Assembly: GCF_039537985.1 (NCBI RefSeq)
Contig: NZ_BAABBN010000007.1
Location: 1-64,000, forward strand
Length of the DNA stretch: 64,000 bases
Source of the DNA: Litoribacillus peritrichatus
GTDB taxonomy: Bacteria; Pseudomonadota; Gammaproteobacteria; Pseudomonadales; Litoribrevibacteraceae
Reading direction: 5' to 3'
Shown here: piece after piece, positions 25,731 to 34,901 of the stretch
Layout: every line of letters starts with the position of its first letter
Position numbering within the stretch: position 1 is the first letter of the stretch
The notes under the pieces: generated by a model
The model's input: the letters and a program-made list of their open reading frames with translations, nothing else
Databases searched by the model: none
Told to the model about the DNA's origin: nothing
Translations under genes and position numbers: made by a program

Positions 25731-28700
25731 CTATCCTCTTCCCCCTCCCCATCGTTCCATACCGCCAACATGACCAAAACTTCTATGTAATTCTTCATCA
25801 ACAAGCTGCATTTTGCCTGTGTCTTGATGATGATGCCATGTTAAACCTTTAGGCCCATCTGCAGATGGAGGATTTTTAGTTAAATGTTTATATTGGACCT
25901 CTGTAAGCCCCAATTCTTCTTTCAGTTCTGGCTTTTCTATAAGCAACTCTCCAAGCCTTTTATTTGAAGCTCTAAAGTGAGCACTTTCATCTCCAGAATT
26001 GATATGCTCATCTCCAAGATAAGTTTCAAATACAGTAAACTCAGGCATACCATTTTTATCTTTATTTATTTTGTATGTACGTCCTTTTCGAGTTCTTGAA
26101 GCAACTCCAGCCGCTTCTTCTAATTTTGGTACTGGTTTTGACTTTCCATAAGTACTTGCTAACGGAAGCATTACACCATCCACAAAAACAGGTTTACGCG
26201 ATGAGTCATTATCTAAATGTACCGTTTCAGGATCTTTAAAGACCTTTGATTGAGTAGAGTCCCGCCCACCATCAGGTGTGGCTCGACCGCCATATATCAC
26301 CTTACTTTCTGGAGAGATGCCATTTTCAGGATCTGCTTTATAATCTGCTTCAGCTCTTTTCTTAAATTCATTATTCTCTGGACCATCCAAATCCAGTCCT
26401 GCTGCAAAATCCTTTGCACTCATCTTTTCTTGAGAACCATCATCCAGACTAATCAGCTCAACGCCATTATTTTCTCGGTCTAATTTCAGCTCATAATCCA
26501 GACCATTTACTCTTACTTTTGACAACTCCGAGTCATCAATCGCGCCAACTATTTTTTGAGGGTCAACTTCAGCCGCAACGAGCCAAGCAGTTAACGTTGC
26601 TTTACCTTCCTTACACAGTAGTCCTAATGGATCAACCCAATTAATGGGATTTTGTACGTACCGATAATGATTAACCCCACCCACTAACCCTATCGGGTCT
26701 TGATGAATAAACCGCCCTATTTCCGGGTCATAATACCGGAACCGGTTGTAGTGTAGGCCGCTTTCTTGATCGAAGTATTGCCCCTGAAAACGGATCGGGT
26801 TATTAACCTGTTCTATGGTTACTTGTGCTTCACCGAACGCACTGTAATCTGCTAGCCAGGCAGTTTGACCTTGGTTGTCCGTCAGCTTGATTGGAGTACC
26901 AAGGTGATCAAGGTGATAGTGATAAACCCGGCCTTCTTCAACCAGCGCAATGGGTAAAAACGTATTTGGCTGGTAAATGTACCAACGGAATTTACCTTGA
27001 TGATGTTCACCAATGAGTTGATCACCGTCCCACAGGTAATCGGTTTTACCTTGCTCTGTGAGTTTGGCGCTCCTTCGGCCCAGGGCGTCATATTGGTAGT
27101 GGTTAACTTTGCCGTTGTTTCTTAATCGGCGGAGTTGATTAAAACCATCAAACTCTCGGGTTTGCTGTTTCGGGGCTTCATTGTCTGCTTTACCAGAATC
27201 TGCTTGAATCTGGTTTCCGCACGGGTCATATCGGTAACTTGCACCGTTTTTCTTGATCAGGCGATCATTCTCTATGACAGCATTCTCACCTGAAGGATTG
27301 CCAAAATTGTCCCATTCGAAGTATTCCGTCGATTGAGTGCCTGCCCCATCATATTTAACGGCAAGCAACTGGTCCAGTTCATCGTAGGAGTACTGTTTAT
27401 TACCGAGCCTGCTGTCTTCAATAGAAACTAACTGACTTGCTTGATAATCGTATGAGCGTTGTTGATTGATAGCCGAATGTTCGTTCAGTTCTTGATGTTG
27501 TGTTTGTTCTGCAAGCTCAACTTGATCAACATTATGCCATTCTTGTTGTGTTAATTTCCCGAAAGCATCAAACGATTGTTTTAGCAGTACGCCATTGCTG
27601 CATTCCCGTTCAATTTCTCGATCTTGTTGGTCGAACTTTCTTAAGGTCAGAGGTTGATCGTTCAGGCCAAGCTGGTTTAAGCGGCCATGTTTGTCGTATC
27701 GAAATTGAACGGTTTGACCGTCAGGCAGAAGCGTTTGGGTACGTCGTCCCGATTGATCATATTGGTGTTCTGTTTTCCATTGATCCTGCCAGTGTTCGAG
27801 CAGTTGACCGTTCGCGTCGTATTGAAAACGCAGTTTACGGTCTGCGTTGTTGGCAAAGGTTACGCGCCCCAGTTTATCGTACTGAAAGAAGTTGCTTTGC
27901 GTTTCCTGGGTTTTGTGGCTGCGTCCGAGTTGTTCTGTGACTCGGCCCTGTAAATCACGCTTCAAACGAACCGCTTTTTCACCGCAATCGTCTGATTCAA
28001 TCAAACGGCCTTCGCCGTCGTATTTTAAGCTCTGTTGTCGACCATCAAAGCCGGTTAGTTTGGTAGGCAGTTCTTCGCCATCGTATTCAATGAGGTATTC
28101 ATTGCCATCACTTCGCTGGATGCCGGTGAGGTTGCGTTCGTTATCGTACTGATAATGGAGCCAGCTGCCATCAGGCCGGATTTGCTTAGTCGGTTGGCTT
28201 AGGCCTTCAAACTGATATTGATGGGTTCGTCCTTGGGCATCGGTATTTTGAATTAAGCGCCCTGAATCGTCGTACTGAAAGCGCTGTTCTTGAGTATTGT
28301 CAGGGTCGCTTTCCTCATAGGCCTTAATACTGATTAACTGGCCTTTGTTATCTCGAGTGTATTGTGTGACAACACCACTGCCGTCGAGCACGCCATTTAA
28401 ACGGCCGAGTTCATCGTAGCTGTAACGAAAGAGCTGCTCGCCCATTGCTCGGGCAAGCAGTTGACCTTGCTCATTCCATCGGTATTTAACCAACGCACCG
28501 TCCGGCCTTTCTATTTCAACCAGCTGGCTTTGTTCGTTATAGCGGAATTGAGTTTGGGCTCCATTGGGCAGAGTTGTCTTTTTCAGATGACCTACCACGG
28601 AATATTCTTGTTGCCAAACACCGCCTTCAGCATCAATAGTAACAATGCGTTGCCCCAAGCCATTGTATTGATACTGAGTGATCGCGCCATCGGGCGACTG

Positions 28701-30248
28701 AACCGAAACTAACTGGCCACGCTCATTGTAGGTAAATTGAGTGGTGCCACCGTTTGGCGATCGTTCGGCCACCTTTTGACCGTGTTGGTCAAACTCATAC
28801 TGCCATTGATGACCGGATGGCGATTGTTTTGAGATCAGCCTGCCTTCTTCGTCGTGCCAGAATTTCCAAACCTGACCTCGACCGTCCGTGCTGATGGCTA
28901 AACGTTCATCATCCACATATTCAAAGTGGTAATCGTATCGGCCGTCATCGCCCCAGTTATGAACACAGCGTGCCGAAGGGCCCTCGCCTTCCCATTCAAA
29001 ATAATGGCTAAAGCCACTGGCGCGAACACGTTGGGTGAATAAGTGCCCTTGATAATGATAACGTTCGGTTTGCTGTTGCGCGTTAGTACCCGCGATCAAA
29101 TCATTATTGGTGTCGTATTGGTACTGAGCCAAGGGCGTCGGATGTCGCTGTATGCCTTGCTCAGTATGCCGAACAGCCACAATCTGAGTGAGGTGACCAC
29201 TGTGGTCATAACTGATTTCAATGCCACAGGCCGGGTTTAAGTCAATGCGCGTAAGGCGACCGGCACTGCTGTAAAACAGACGATGTTGATTGCCATGGAT
29301 ATCACTGACCCGATCCAAAACCCAAGTACCATTCAGTCGAACGAACGTCCAATGGGTGTTGTCCGGTTTGACCAACCTGAAGCGGCCACCTTCTTCATGG
29401 TGGAGCGCCAGCCCTTCGGAGAGCTGATAGCTGGTTTGGCCTTTCGGCACAGGCAGGAAAGGCAGCCTTCTGCCTTCCTCGTCAATAAGAAGCAGGGTTT
29501 CCAGTTCGGGGGTTTTCTGATTGAGCTTTTCTTTATCCGTTAGCTCTTCAAAGACTTCCACAAGCTGGATATGAAAGTTACTGCGCCAACCATGGCCAAG
29601 GCCGATGTTTTCCTGACATTGGCTGGAACGATAACTCCTGACCCAACGAATCGGCATGGGGCCATCCAGCTCAAAATCCAAAAGCTCCAAAATCTCTTCA
29701 CCACTGGACATCGCCACCGGGTCACTTTGGCAGATTTTGTCTTTATTAGCTTGATCATTTTGGCCCGCAGCATTGGTACCTGTCTGGTCAGTCGCCTGAG
29801 CTTCGGGGTTTGAACTATCAAGAGTTTCGGAGTCTTCCGTTGAAGTGGCTTGGCCGCCTTTAGACAGAGATTGAGATCGAACGGGCGCTTTTTGAAAGTC
29901 GCTGGCATACTGGATTTTCGGTTGAACCGGAGGTTCAACGTACATGCTGATCTCACCCTCAACCAAAAGGGTCGCCAATTGCTGGCAAATCGCCACTTGT
30001 GTGTTTCGGGTCACAACCGTAAAACGCAGCCCCTGACTCTGCTTGGGGCTGAACATCTCCAGCACGTCAATCAGGCCCGGCAGATTCAGATTTCGCGAGA
30101 ATCCCACAAAACTAATCAAATGGGAATAAGCCTCAGAGACCGTTGCGTATGTTCTTTGAGAACCTAGGTCACTGCGCTTATCCTCACGACAAAAGAAAAG
30201 ATTTTCACCGTTAGCTGCGTGTATTTTTATCATTTGGCTTGCATCCAT
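25731..30248 (-). CDS. rhs: Rhs-family polymorphic toxin with C-terminal WHH (HNH/EndoVII) nuclease tip
   Basis: A 1505-residue Rhs protein. Residues about 1-170 form a unique N-terminus without PAAR or signal peptide, with a Gln/Ser-rich linker, followed by a DUF6531-like entry (DPVAMSSGEEILELLDFEL) and many YD/RHS repeats (YDELGRL, YDQSGRR and similar). The core ends at PINWVDPLGL (1210), the conserved DPxGL self-cleavage site. The 295-residue tip after it ends with GLTWHHHQDTGKMQLVDEEL (about 1468 on), a WHH-type HNH/EndoVII nuclease. Such tips cleave DNA or RNA in rival cells. Export route is unproven; a type VI cluster lies 13 kb away, but no Eag chaperone or PAAR is encoded here. Confidence 0.93.
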   Translation of the reverse strand: MDASQMIKIHAANGENLFFCREDKRSDLGSQRTYATVSEAYSHLISFVGFSRNLNLPGLIDVLEMFSPKQSQGLRFTVVTRNTQVAICQQLATLLVEGEISMYVEPPVQPKIQYASDFQKAPVRSQSLSKGGQATSTEDSETLDSSNPEAQATDQTGTNAAGQNDQANKDKICQSDPVAMSSGEEILELLDFELDGPMPIRWVRSYRSSQCQENIGLGHGWRSNFHIQLVEVFEELTDKEKLNQKTPELETLLLIDEEGRRLPFLPVPKGQTSYQLSEGLALHHEEGGRFRLVKPDNTHWTFVRLNGTWVLDRVSDIHGNQHRLFYSSAGRLTRIDLNPACGIEISYDHSGHLTQIVAVRHTEQGIQRHPTPLAQYQYDTNNDLIAGTNAQQQTERYHYQGHLFTQRVRASGFSHYFEWEGEGPSARCVHNWGDDGRYDYHFEYVDDERLAISTDGRGQVWKFWHDEEGRLISKQSPSGHQWQYEFDQHGQKVAERSPNGGTTQFTYNERGQLVSVQSPDGAITQYQYNGLGQRIVTIDAEGGVWQQEYSVVGHLKKTTLPNGAQTQFRYNEQSQLVEIERPDGALVKYRWNEQGQLLARAMGEQLFRYSYDELGRLNGVLDGSGVVTQYTRDNKGQLISIKAYEESDPDNTQEQRFQYDDSGRLIQNTDAQGRTHQYQFEGLSQPTKQIRPDGSWLHYQYDNERNLTGIQRSDGNEYLIEYDGEELPTKLTGFDGRQQSLKYDGEGRLIESDDCGEKAVRLKRDLQGRVTEQLGRSHKTQETQSNFFQYDKLGRVTFANNADRKLRFQYDANGQLLEHWQDQWKTEHQYDQSGRRTQTLLPDGQTVQFRYDKHGRLNQLGLNDQPLTLRKFDQQDREIERECSNGVLLKQSFDAFGKLTQQEWHNVDQVELAEQTQHQELNEHSAINQQRSYDYQASQLVSIEDSRLGNKQYSYDELDQLLAVKYDGAGTQSTEYFEWDNFGNPSGENAVIENDRLIKKNGASYRYDPCGNQIQADSGKADNEAPKQQTREFDGFNQLRRLRNNGKVNHYQYDALGRRSAKLTEQGKTDYLWDGDQLIGEHHQGKFRWYIYQPNTFLPIALVEEGRVYHYHLDHLGTPIKLTDNQGQTAWLADYSAFGEAQVTIEQVNNPIRFQGQYFDQESGLHYNRFRYYDPEIGRFIHQDPIGLVGGVNHYRYVQNPINWVDPLGLLCKEGKATLTAWLVAAEVDPQKIVGAIDDSELSKVRVNGLDYELKLDRENNGVELISLDDGSQEKMSAKDFAAGLDLDGPENNEFKKRAEADYKADPENGISPESKVIYGGRATPDGGRDSTQSKVFKDPETVHLDNDSSRKPVFVDGVMLPLASTYGKSKPVPKLEEAAGVASRTRKGRTYKINKDKNGMPEFTVFETYLGDEHINSGDESAHFRASNKRLGELLIEKPELKEELGLTEVQYKHLTKNPPSADGPKGLTWHHHQDTGKMQLVDEELHRSFGHVGGMERWGGGRG

Positions 30249-30714
30249 GCCTTAATACTTCCTTGGTCAATCCCTTATTGCTTGATTTAGGGATTCTCTG
30301 TCGGATTCTGACTCGCCCGGCAAATCCTTTACCGGGCATTAGATGTTCAATGAGTCATAAGAAGGTGAGCATTCTATGGGTTTTATGAAAACAGAGATGA
30401 GAGTTGATGCACAGTTAGAGAGAACAGCCTCATGAAACCGAGACGTGTCATTGCTCGCTCTGTTGGAAATACTAAGTATTCATTAGTTAACAGGCTTATC
30501 TAGACTCGCTGTATCAACAACGTTACTTTTACACATGGTGGCGTAGTCTTCGTATTCGTTTAATGATTCGCAACATTGATGTTTTTCCATCTGGCGGAGT
30601 TATTGCAAAATTTGCGACAAGTGTTTCTTTTTCGAGTTTGCCTTCACTGAAGGCCTACAGGATGGAACCTCCCCTCTGTACACAGAATTAAGAAAATATT
30701 AACTTGAGGGCCAA
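30249..30714. other. gene-free gap between rhs and the Imm11-like gene
   Basis: Divergent promoter region of about 470 bp. A hairpin gcccgg/ccgggc at 30315-30337 lies 70 bp upstream of rhs. No convincing small gene or RNA was seen, and no strong sigma-70 promoter stands out. Confidence 0.5.
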
Positions 30715-31290
30715 ATGAGTAAGCGTGTTTTTGCTGTCACAGCTGATGTAAATAACTACCTGATCTTACAGGAAACAGAACTAGAGATGTCAGTACAATT
30801 AACAACGGGTGATCTCTACATACTGGATGGAACACCAAAGATAAAGGACTGGGAGGCCGTGCATGTAGATTGGTTAATTGTACCTGGGGAAACGGGACTA
30901 ACAGTACCGGATATAGCTGCTTGGGGAGCTACAATATTCGCAATTCCTGAAAAGGTATCGAGAATATTAGAACCAAGCTTAAAGGACTCTTGTGAATTGC
31001 TACCTCTTACGTTAGATGGTGAGGCATGGCATGTTGTGCACATTTTGTCGTGCCTTGAAGCTCTTGATGAAGAACGATCCACCAGGAATATGAGGAATGG
31101 AAAGCCAAGCAGAACCCGTCGTTTCAACAAGCTTGTGTTGAACTCTGATGCAATTACCACCCGAGGGTTGTTTCGTGTTAAGGGCGTTGGTCTAACAACA
31201 TACTGTGCAGATGTAGAAGGTGGGTTTTATGAGTTGGTTAAACAGAATAATTTGAAGGGCCTCAAGTTCAGAGAAGTTGAACTCTCATAG
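30715..31290 (+). CDS. Imm11/DUF1629-like immunity protein
   Basis: 191 residues with a good ribosome site (GAGGGCCAA before ATG). It shows the family's two-part design: an N-terminal beta-rich region and a C-terminal ITTRGLFRVKGVGLTTYCADV...FYELVKQNNLKGLKF block. Such proteins are encoded beside polymorphic toxins and protect against their tips. No toxin of its own is adjacent on this strand; rhs lies divergent upstream. It may be an orphan guard against a related strain's toxin. Confidence 0.62.
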   Translation: MSKRVFAVTADVNNYLILQETELEMSVQLTTGDLYILDGTPKIKDWEAVHVDWLIVPGETGLTVPDIAAWGATIFAIPEKVSRILEPSLKDSCELLPLTLDGEAWHVVHILSCLEALDEERSTRNMRNGKPSRTRRFNKLVLNSDAITTRGLFRVKGVGLTTYCADVEGGFYELVKQNNLKGLKFREVELS

Positions 31291-31358
31291 AGTTAATACT
31301 GCAGGGGGGTGTTTAAATCTTAGATGTAGACAGTGAATCAAATCTCAAGCCGGTAGGA

Positions 31359-31979
31359 CTAAGAAATATCAAGAACCCATGGCATATTGACCGGCCGATA
31401 TTTCACGTTATTTAAACTGGCATTGATATACGTGGTATCACCATCTTCAACCATTCCGTATCCCTCATGAATGTGCCCAAAGAGGTGGTATTTAGGACTG
31501 ACTTCTTTCACCCGTTTTAAAAGCTCAGGACACCCAACATGCTCACCTTCAAGAACTTGATCAAGGATTGAGAAGGGTGGGCCGTGGGTAATCAGGACAT
31601 CGGTATCTTCTTCAATGAGCTTCCATTTTTCAGCTCGCTCCCTTCTATTCAGCATGAAATACCAATCATAGAATTCAGGTGTCCAAGGCGAACCGTAGAA
31701 CTTCAAGCCATTAATAACCACACTACTATCTTGTAGATAAATAGCTGAAGTCAGCTTTTCAAGAGTTTCCTGCTGGTGCTTTTGAAAACAGCGATCGTGG
31801 TTACCTGCGATGATGATTTTATGTTCATGGGGTAAGCTCTCTAACCAGCCGTTCAGCGTATCAATTTCAGATAATCTGCCTCTAGCTAAAATGTCACCAC
31901 AATGAATCAATACATCCCCATCGGGAACACTTACTTTTGGATACATTCCGTGTGTGTCGCTGATGACAACAAAGCGCAT
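31359..31979 (-). CDS. small calcineurin-like metallophosphoesterase
   Basis: 206 residues with the full metal-binding set of the class: SDTHG (8-12), HCGDI (about 27-31), AGNHDR (about 58-63), THGPP (about 132-136) and FGHIHEG (about 159-165). Similar stand-alone proteins are soluble phosphodiesterases of uncertain substrate. It is convergent with the Imm11-like gene and shows no operon partner. A role in the toxin or defence cargo is possible but not shown. Confidence 0.85.
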   Translation of the reverse strand: MRFVVISDTHGMYPKVSVPDGDVLIHCGDILARGRLSEIDTLNGWLESLPHEHKIIIAGNHDRCFQKHQQETLEKLTSAIYLQDSSVVINGLKFYGSPWTPEFYDWYFMLNRRERAEKWKLIEEDTDVLITHGPPFSILDQVLEGEHVGCPELLKRVKEVSPKYHLFGHIHEGYGMVEDGDTTYINASLNNVKYRPVNMPWVLDIS

Positions 31980-32335
31980 AGCAAGTTCATCTCTTTAAAA
32001 TGCATTTAATTTTATCAACTAATTAAGGCCCTACAATATGTATTTGAGCGCTGCTGCATATTTCTTGTCGTGAAAGGGGAAACAATGGTGATAAGAACTT
32101 AACTAGATATCCGAGAAGTCTCACACGATAGTAGTGTAAAACCTTTCTACGTTATTAGTATCGTACCTGGAGTTAGTGTCTGATAGATCATTGAAGAATA
32201 TTAATTGTTGTCAGTAGGTTCATATCTACATCCTTCACTCCGTTAAACAGATATCTGAATATTAACCATTCTTGTAGCAACTTTTTTTAGCTCAATTCTT
32301 AGGAATTAGTTGCATGTTTTTTGATCATAATATAC
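31980..32335. other. gene-free AT-rich stretch ahead of the XRE operon
   Basis: About 355 bp with no open frame of note and no recognised RNA. It separates the phosphoesterase gene from the divergent XRE-led operon and probably contains both promoters. Confidence 0.5.
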
Positions 32336-32372
32336 ATTATATGTAATATTTATGTTTATTATATGTAATATT
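32336..32372 (+). promoter_or_regulatory. 15-bp direct repeats, probable operator of the XRE regulator
   Basis: attatatgtaatatt occurs exactly twice, at 32336-32350 and 32358-32372, with starts 22 bp apart (two helical turns). The second copy abuts the ATG of the XRE gene. Binding there would block transcription or translation start, suggesting autoregulation of the operon. Confidence 0.65.
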
Positions 32373-32714
32373 ATGAATAAAACTGAAAAAAACTGGCTGC
32401 TAAGAAAGCTCAAAGAGAAGATTAAAGAGGCGGGGTTAACTCAGAAGGAAATTGCTAAAGAGTTAGATCTGGATCAAGGCCGTATCAGTCGCCTTATAAA
32501 TGGGAATTTCGCTCGTTGGGGGGGGGATATTAAAAGGCTTTGTAATAGATTTGGAGTTGATTTGAATCTGATCTCCCAAGTGGATTCGTCTTCTAATACA
32601 ACGTTAATTAATGCCTTGAATCGGAATTGGGATGGTACCCAAGAGCATGCTTTGCTTATTGCAAATGTAATAGATGACGTGTGTGCTTTGACAGAAAGAC
32701 AAAAATTAACTTAA
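32373..32714 (+). CDS. XRE/Cro-type helix-turn-helix regulator
   Basis: 113 residues. N-terminal HTH LTQKEIAKELDLDQGRISRL (about 22-41) is a textbook lambda-repressor type DNA-binding motif. There is no peptidase or sensor domain, so it is a simple dimeric repressor. An in-frame ATG lies 21 bp upstream, but that would put the repeat operator inside the gene, so the ATG at 32373 is preferred. It leads the methylase-phosphoesterase-ATPase operon with a 7-bp gap and probably controls it. Confidence 0.85.
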   Translation: MNKTEKNWLLRKLKEKIKEAGLTQKEIAKELDLDQGRISRLINGNFARWGGDIKRLCNRFGVDLNLISQVDSSSNTTLINALNRNWDGTQEHALLIANVIDDVCALTERQKLT

Positions 32715-32721
32715 GTTACGG

Positions 32722-33627
32722 ATGATGAACATGTCAGTATTTAACATACTTTCGAATGAATCGGCTGAATTTTGGGAAGTAGCAGATTCACTCTATCAAG
32801 AAGAGACCAGTCAAATATCAGGTATTCCAGGAAAAACACCTATATTGAGGTGGGCTGGAAGCAAGAAAAAGCTATTACCTAATTTGCAATTAGCTACACC
32901 AAAGAAATTTAATATATATTATGAGCCTTTTTTTGGTTCTGGGGTTTTCTTTTTACATCTGGATCCGAAGATTTCTGTCATTTCGGATATAAACCCTCAT
33001 TTGATACAGGCATATCAAATGATTAAAGATTTTCCTGTAGAACTTTGGAGCTTACTCAAGAGTATCCCTGCTGATCAAGACCTTTATTATCATCTCAGAG
33101 GACTCGATTGTACTGACTTGGATGAGCTCTCTCGTGCTGCTAGGTTCCTGTATTTGAACCGTTTTTGCTTTAATGGCGTCTACCGTACAAACAGAAAAGG
33201 CGGTTTCAATGTCTCTAGAGGAAAGGGCAATCTAGGTATCCCTACACAGGAGGTTTTTTATGCATTTAGTAAAAGACTTCAATCTTGTGAAATCTATAAC
33301 CTGGACTTTGAGAGGGTTTTAGAGGAAGCTTCATCTGGTGATTTTGTTTATTTAGACCCCCCTTACATTGATTTAACTAAAAGAAATCGAGGGGAATATG
33401 GCTTAGACTCTTTTGGTTTTTCAGATTTAGAGCGCCTTGTAAGTTCAGCTAGATTGGCAACGGAGAGAGGGGTTAAGATTTTAATTTCATACTTTGAATG
33501 TCCATCATTGAAGTCGATGCTTTCTGATTGGTATATTGAAGAGATCTCTGTGCAGAGAAATGTTTCATGTAATACAACGGCACGAAGTAAAGCTAGGGAA
33601 ATATTTTTATCTAATTACATATATTAG
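32722..33627 (+). CDS. Dam-like D12-class N6-adenine DNA methyltransferase
   Basis: 301 residues with all D12-class motifs: RWAGSKKK (43-50), SAM-binding EPFFGSG (68-74), the DNA-contacting stretch NRFCFNGVYRTNRKGGFNV (146-164) and catalytic DPPY (212-215). The family includes Dam (GATC) and M.EcoRV/M.DpnII; the recognition site cannot be read from sequence. No cognate type II endonuclease is adjacent. The next genes are a phosphoesterase and a P-loop ATPase, so methylation may mark self DNA for a non-classical restriction system. Several ATGs (32722, 32725, 32731) are possible starts. Confidence 0.88.
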   Translation: MMNMSVFNILSNESAEFWEVADSLYQEETSQISGIPGKTPILRWAGSKKKLLPNLQLATPKKFNIYYEPFFGSGVFFLHLDPKISVISDINPHLIQAYQMIKDFPVELWSLLKSIPADQDLYYHLRGLDCTDLDELSRAARFLYLNRFCFNGVYRTNRKGGFNVSRGKGNLGIPTQEVFYAFSKRLQSCEIYNLDFERVLEEASSGDFVYLDPPYIDLTKRNRGEYGLDSFGFSDLERLVSSARLATERGVKILISYFECPSLKSMLSDWYIEEISVQRNVSCNTTARSKAREIFLSNYIY

Positions 33628-33647
33628 TGGTAAGTTCGAGAAGCGTC

Positions 33648-34901
33648 ATGGATGAAAAGGTTTTAAGAATTGCAGTTGTTAGTGATCTTCATTTTGTTGA
33701 GGAATCAAAGTCTTCAGGCCATATGTCTTGGTTGGCGTTTAACGAAAGTAAAAAATTTCACTCTGGACTTTGGGCTGCTTTATTAAAAAAAATTTCTTCA
33801 GATAATCTTGAGGCAGATATCTTGTTGTGCCCAGGAGATATAACTACTCATGCTAATAAATCAGGTCTTGAAGTTGCTTGGGAAAAGCTTCAAGAGTTAA
33901 GTGATTGCCTTAAATGTGAGCTATTGGCTGTTGCTACAGGAAATCATGATGTTGAGAGTCGTGGTATAGACCAATTAGATAATCCAATAAGAGAATTAGA
34001 TTCGTATACCGATTTAATTGAAAACCTTAAAATTCTTAGTCCTCCTTATCCTTTAAAAATCAATAGTGAGTCTTGTACAAAAACTACCCATGAAAGAAGG
34101 GTTTTTTATTTTGGTTCAGACTACTTACTTTATGATGAGAATGATGATTATCGTCTAGTTATTTTTAATAGTTGTGCTAGGCATAATCAACTGAAAAAAG
34201 AGTATGAGAGAGGCCGAATAGCTAATTCAACATTGAATTGGTTGGAGGAACACTTAAAGAGCATTCATGATAAGAAAAACCTTAAGCCTAGTATTTTCCT
34301 CTGTCACCATCATCCGATTCCTCATAGTATAAAAGGGCTAAGTCAATACGATACAATGTATGGTGGTGAATCACTGATCAATATGCTAAGTAAGTATGGC
34401 AATTGGATTATTATTCACGGTCATAAGCATCATGCTACTTTAAAATATACCTATGGTGGTTCTAAAAGGATTCCCGTTTTTGCTGCTGGAACATTATCAG
34501 CTCATAAAGACTCTCTTGGTGAAGAGTTCAATAATCAAATTTATATTATCGAATTAAATATTGAAAAATGTAGAGGTCCTTTAAAAGGAAAGGTTAATGC
34601 TTGGAGCTGGAAGGGAAATCACTGGGCCATTTCTAAAAGTCAATTGGATGGTATATATACAGGTGTTGGGTTTGGATTTACTGGTACACTGGAAAAAATT
34701 GCGCAAGATATTCAAAACATAGTACCACCTGTCGGTTCCATTGACTGGGACAAAGTAGTAAGTAAGATCCCTGATCTTAGTTATTTAATGCCTATGGATT
34801 TTGAACATCTTAAAGAGGAGCTTGAGGTGTTAAATATAGATATGGATATTAATTCAGATTCCGAGCTGGTATCTCTTTCTAGGATTGGAGGTCTATCATG
34901 A
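33648..34901 (+). CDS. calcineurin-like metallophosphoesterase of the methylase operon
   Basis: 417 residues. The metal motifs are complete: SDLHF (13-17), CPGDI, TGNHD, CHHHP and HGHKHHA. The protein is twice the size of the one at 31359 and has an extra C-terminal 130-residue region of unknown fold ending in acidic residues. In this class some members are nucleases (SbcD/Mre11) and others cleave cyclic nucleotides; which applies here is unknown. The start at 33648 follows GAGAAG; a GTG at 33627 is also in frame. Ends in a 4-bp ATGA overlap with the ATPase gene. Confidence 0.83.
   Translation: MDEKVLRIAVVSDLHFVEESKSSGHMSWLAFNESKKFHSGLWAALLKKISSDNLEADILLCPGDITTHANKSGLEVAWEKLQELSDCLKCELLAVATGNHDVESRGIDQLDNPIRELDSYTDLIENLKILSPPYPLKINSESCTKTTHERRVFYFGSDYLLYDENDDYRLVIFNSCARHNQLKKEYERGRIANSTLNWLEEHLKSIHDKKNLKPSIFLCHHHPIPHSIKGLSQYDTMYGGESLINMLSKYGNWIIIHGHKHHATLKYTYGGSKRIPVFAAGTLSAHKDSLGEEFNNQIYIIELNIEKCRGPLKGKVNAWSWKGNHWAISKSQLDGIYTGVGFGFTGTLEKIAQDIQNIVPPVGSIDWDKVVSKIPDLSYLMPMDFEHLKEELEVLNIDMDINSDSELVSLSRIGGLS

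Noticed and set aside
25731..30248. Open frames on the plus strand across rhs
   Set aside because: They are mirror frames of the repeat-rich rhs gene, lack ribosome sites and resemble no protein family.
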